Shown here piece by piece: positions 4,824-7,052 of a stretch of DNA of 7,052 bases (the first letter of the stretch is position 1; every line of letters begins with the position of its first letter). The notes beneath the pieces are model-generated. The model had not been told where the DNA came from. It saw only the letters and a program-made list of their open reading frames with translations, and ran no database searches. Source of the stretch: Candidatus Hydrogenedentota bacterium (GTDB lineage Bacteria; Hydrogenedentota; Hydrogenedentia; Hydrogenedentales; SLHB01); assembly GCA_023384315.1 (NCBI GenBank), contig JAHDWY010000238.1, positions 1 to 7,052 of the forward strand. Direction: 5' to 3'. Both the position numbers and the translations under genes were made by a program.

Positions 4824-5762
4824 ATGAAATCGCCACGTTTTTTTTGCAAAAACTCGCAGCTAGACGCCGCCGGTTCCCCCCCTCGTTCCGCCCGCTTCGG
4901 AAAGACCCTACGGGGACTAAGCCTGCTTGGGTTGGTCGTCATGGTCACGGTTTCCGCCAAACAATGCCCGTCCCTGCCGGAAAATTGCAGGGACTACACG
5001 GCGATTGACGTGGGTGGTTACTCGCTTTTCTACAAGGAACAGGGTACGGGGGGGCCCGCGGTCATTTTCCTGGCGGGCGAGGATGACAACATCACCGTTT
5101 GGCGGAAGGTGCAGCCGGAGGTGGCTGACTTTACGACAACCATCGCGTACGACCGGGGTGGCGTGGGCTGCAGCGATGAGGGCGAGAACCCCCGGACCGC
5201 GAACGTGGTCGCGCAGGAGCTGGAGGCCTTCCTGGACGCGCTTGGATTGACCGACCCCGTCATCCTTTGCGGTCATTCGTTTGGCGGACTATTTGCCCGG
5301 TACTTTGCCAACCAGTATCCGGATCGCGTGGCTGCCTTGGTGCTCGTTGATGCAACGCACGAGCTGATTGAGAACGAAATGGCGCTCAACCTCAAACCCC
5401 AGTCGCTGGAAAAGCAGGACTTGGAGTACGGGATCTACTTCGGAATCACCGGGCGTCCGGGAGTCTGGGGTGAGTACTACAACCGCTACAACACGTACGA
5501 CATGGTGGCGGCCAACCGTACCCTGCCCAACATTCCGCTCATCTACCTGAGTGCGGGCAAGTACGATCCGGGCCAAGTGCCTGCACAACAGGCCAATGTG
5601 GCGGACATGATCAAGGAAGAGTTAGACGAGGATCAGGCGTCGCTCACGCCGCAGGGGCAGCTCACGGTCGTCTCCAATACCGGCCACGACATCCAAATCG
5701 AGCAGCCTCAAGCGGTCATCGACGCGATTCAGCAGGTATTCAATACGGTGGCGAATCCCTGA
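4824..5762 (+). CDS. Exported or membrane-anchored alpha/beta-fold hydrolase
   Basis: This is a 312-residue serine-hydrolase-type protein. A polar, basic N-terminal stretch (1-30) precedes one hydrophobic segment, LSLLGLVVMVTVSA (about 33-45), read as a signal peptide or anchor. VSA-KQ could be a cleavage site; the nearby Cys48 lacks a proper lipobox. The fold is typical: IDVGGYSLFYKEQGTGGPAVIFLAG, the AYDRGGVGCSD turn (around 108-118), and the nucleophile elbow GHSFGG with Ser152. The probable acid is Asp248 in SAGKYDPG, and His288 in NTGHDIQIEQPQAV completes the triad, so it looks catalytically competent. The substrate is unknown; esterase, lipase-like or haloperoxidase-like activity are all possible. 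It stands alone on the plus strand, convergent with the peptide synthetase gene 26 bases away. The first 240 bases hold runs of eight T, seven C and seven G. Confidence 0.88.
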   Translation: MKSPRFFCKNSQLDAAGSPPRSARFGKTLRGLSLLGLVVMVTVSAKQCPSLPENCRDYTAIDVGGYSLFYKEQGTGGPAVIFLAGEDDNITVWRKVQPEVADFTTTIAYDRGGVGCSDEGENPRTANVVAQELEAFLDALGLTDPVILCGHSFGGLFARYFANQYPDRVAALVLVDATHELIENEMALNLKPQSLEKQDLEYGIYFGITGRPGVWGEYYNRYNTYDMVAANRTLPNIPLIYLSAGKYDPGQVPAQQANVADMIKEELDEDQASLTPQGQLTVVSNTGHDIQIEQPQAVIDAIQQVFNTVANP

Positions 5763-5777
5763 GCAATATTCAAAGAG

Positions 5778-5789
5778 GTCCGGAAGGAC
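5778..5789 (-). other. Short hairpin at the synthetase stop codon
   Basis: GTCC and GGAC pair around a 4-base loop, overlapping the last base of the synthetase stop codon (5791-5789). On the minus strand a TCTTT stretch follows. Four pairs are weak for an intrinsic terminator, and I see no better one for the minus-strand transcript before the hydrolase gene. Confidence 0.25.
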
Positions 5790-7052
5790 TAGGAAGCAAG
5801 CGTGGGCGCAACATCGCCCGCGCTTTCTTTTTCATCTACGGACGTGTCCTCCGCAGTTTGGCGCAAGATCCCGGCACAGATCTTCACGTTTGGATTGCGC
5901 AGTATGGAGAAATGATCGCCGGGAACCGTGCGAACGTCCACCCCGCCCTGCGCAAAGCCGGACCAACCACGGGATTCATCCACGTTGGCTTTGGCCGTAA
6001 TGCGGCGTTCCGCGACGAACAGGGTGATCTTCCCTTTGATCGGGCGGAGCTTGTAGCGCTTGAACGCTCGCGTGTTGGCAAGGGCAATTCGGATCCAGTG
6101 CCGGGCGAAAGACTGCCTCATAAGAAGCGAGCCTCCCCCGTTAACGTCCGCGGCCGAGGTATTCAGCGCGTTCTCGTAGGCGCGCGTGAGTTCCCGTTCC
6201 TGCCGGGAAAGGACGCGGCGCTTGAGCCGGCCAATCCAGCGGCCCGGCAACGAGGCCGCCAGGGAGAACCAGGCGCCGTCGGCAGTTGTCGCGAGACCCG
6301 ATAGGGTAAAGAGCAGCCGGGCGCCCAGGTTCTCGCGCATGAGTCGAAACCGCTCGACGATGGACTTGCGCGACGCGCCCGGGGCGCGTTGGCCCGTAAT
6401 CGTCTCAATGAGGAACACGTGGCCCGCTTCCTCGCCAAGCTGGCGGGCGATTTCGTAGGCGACGGTTCCGCCGAAGGACCATCCTCCGACGCGATAGGGA
6501 CCCTCGGGCTGCACGGACCGCATCGCGGCAATGTATTGCTCGGCCATCTCTTCGATGGTCTCGCAGGGGGCCGCCTGTCCTTCAAATGCGGGGTCCTGTA
6601 ATGCATAGACGGGCTGATCCGCCCCGAGGTGATGGGCGAGCGCGTAGTACGCGAACACGGTACCGCCGGCGGGCGCTACAAGAAAGATCGGGGGCTTGGA
6701 GCCACCGACCCTCAACGGGACCAGGAGACTGCTTGCATCGGCCTCGGCCGCATCCCGACCGCTCCCGCCGGATTTACGGTGCGATTCGCGCAGAGCATCC
6801 ACCCGGCGTGCCATGCCGGCTACGGTCGGATCCTCGAAAACGGCCCGCAGGGGCAACGTAATCGCGAAACAGCCGTTAATTCGAGACAGCAGTTCGACCG
6901 CCAGCATGGAATGACCGCCGCTATCCAAGAAGTTGTCGTGGACGCCGATGCGGTCCCGGTGCAGGAGGTCTCGCCAGATACCGGCGATTCCCCGTTCCGT
7001 GTCGGTCCTGGGCTCGCAGAATCCGTCATCCGTCTTCGCATCGACCCGCTCT
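5789..7052 (-). CDS. Non-ribosomal peptide synthetase C-terminus: carrier protein and thioesterase (5' part outside window)
   Basis: The last 420 residues of a larger enzyme are visible; the frame enters at 7051. A linker resembling the end of an adenylation domain (ERVDAK, then CEPRTDTERGIAGIWRDLL) leads into a peptidyl carrier domain with HDNFLDSGGHSML, in which Ser48 should carry phosphopantetheine. A type I thioesterase follows: PIFLVAPAGG, the GGWSFGG elbow with Ser192, and GDHFSILRNP with His380. Where family members have Asp after the next strand, this protein has Glu216 (VFLIETITG). A long charged lid region separates this from the final strand. The thioesterase would release a finished peptide by hydrolysis or cyclisation; the product cannot be deduced. 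The last codons double as a terminator for the convergent hydrolase. An internal TTG at 6928 lies inside the carrier motif and is not a true start. Confidence 0.93.
   Translation of the reverse strand, partial: ERVDAKTDDGFCEPRTDTERGIAGIWRDLLHRDRIGVHDNFLDSGGHSMLAVELLSRINGCFAITLPLRAVFEDPTVAGMARRVDALRESHRKSGGSGRDAAEADASSLLVPLRVGGSKPPIFLVAPAGGTVFAYYALAHHLGADQPVYALQDPAFEGQAAPCETIEEMAEQYIAAMRSVQPEGPYRVGGWSFGGTVAYEIARQLGEEAGHVFLIETITGQRAPGASRKSIVERFRLMRENLGARLLFTLSGLATTADGAWFSLAASLPGRWIGRLKRRVLSRQERELTRAYENALNTSAADVNGGGSLLMRQSFARHWIRIALANTRAFKRYKLRPIKGKITLFVAERRITAKANVDESRGWSGFAQGGVDVRTVPGDHFSILRNPNVKICAGILRQTAEDTSVDEKESAGDVAPTLAS
5798..5832 (+). terminator. Intrinsic terminator of the hydrolase gene, inside the synthetase coding end
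   Basis: AAGCGTGGGCG (5798-5808) pairs with CGCCCGCGCTT (5815-5825) over 11 base pairs, one a G-U wobble, with loop CAACAT, followed by TCTTTTT (5826-5832). It lies 35 bases after the hydrolase stop and within the last dozen codons of the opposing synthetase gene. Confidence 0.85.

Noticed and set aside
1..7052. CRISPR arrays, tRNA or rRNA genes, insertion sequences, phage genes
   Set aside because: No regularly spaced repeats, clover-leaf sequences, rRNA segments, transposase motifs or terminal repeats were seen on reading either strand.

Overview
The window is bacterial and gene-dense. It has moderately high GC in coding DNA, AGGAGG-type ribosome binding sites, intrinsic terminators, GTG/TTG starts and short gene overlaps. 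I cannot place it in a phylum from sequence alone. The yacL-ispD-ispF order is shared with Bacillus and several other phyla. The proteins do not look like those of a familiar model genus, so an uncultured or poorly sampled lineage is likely (inference).

Left block, minus strand, 4281 down to 1: a run of co-directional genes starts at an extended -10 promoter near 4275. In transcription order it holds accA (acetyl-CoA carboxyltransferase alpha), a YggU/DUF167 small protein, a purine-nucleoside-phosphorylase-fold protein that appears to have lost its active site, a YacL-type membrane PIN-TRAM protein, ispD, and the first 30 codons of ispF. Several junctions overlap or nearly overlap. The metabolic theme is malonyl-CoA and isoprenoid precursor supply.

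Middle, 4338-4823: a very small minus-strand transcription unit encodes a 45-residue Cys/His zinc-knuckle protein. It has its own -35/-10 promoter, a consensus Shine-Dalgarno site and an intrinsic terminator. The AT-rich gap to its right also carries the leader of the next gene, including a stem-loop.

Right block, 4824-7052: a plus-strand, exported or membrane-anchored alpha/beta hydrolase converges on the 3' end of a minus-strand non-ribosomal peptide synthetase, of which the carrier protein and thioesterase domains are visible. The hydrolase's terminator lies inside the last codons of the synthetase gene.

The observations most worth following are the degenerate phosphorylase homologue and the unlisted-size zinc-knuckle gene. 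After those come the substitutions at usually invariant positions in AccA and in the thioesterase triad.
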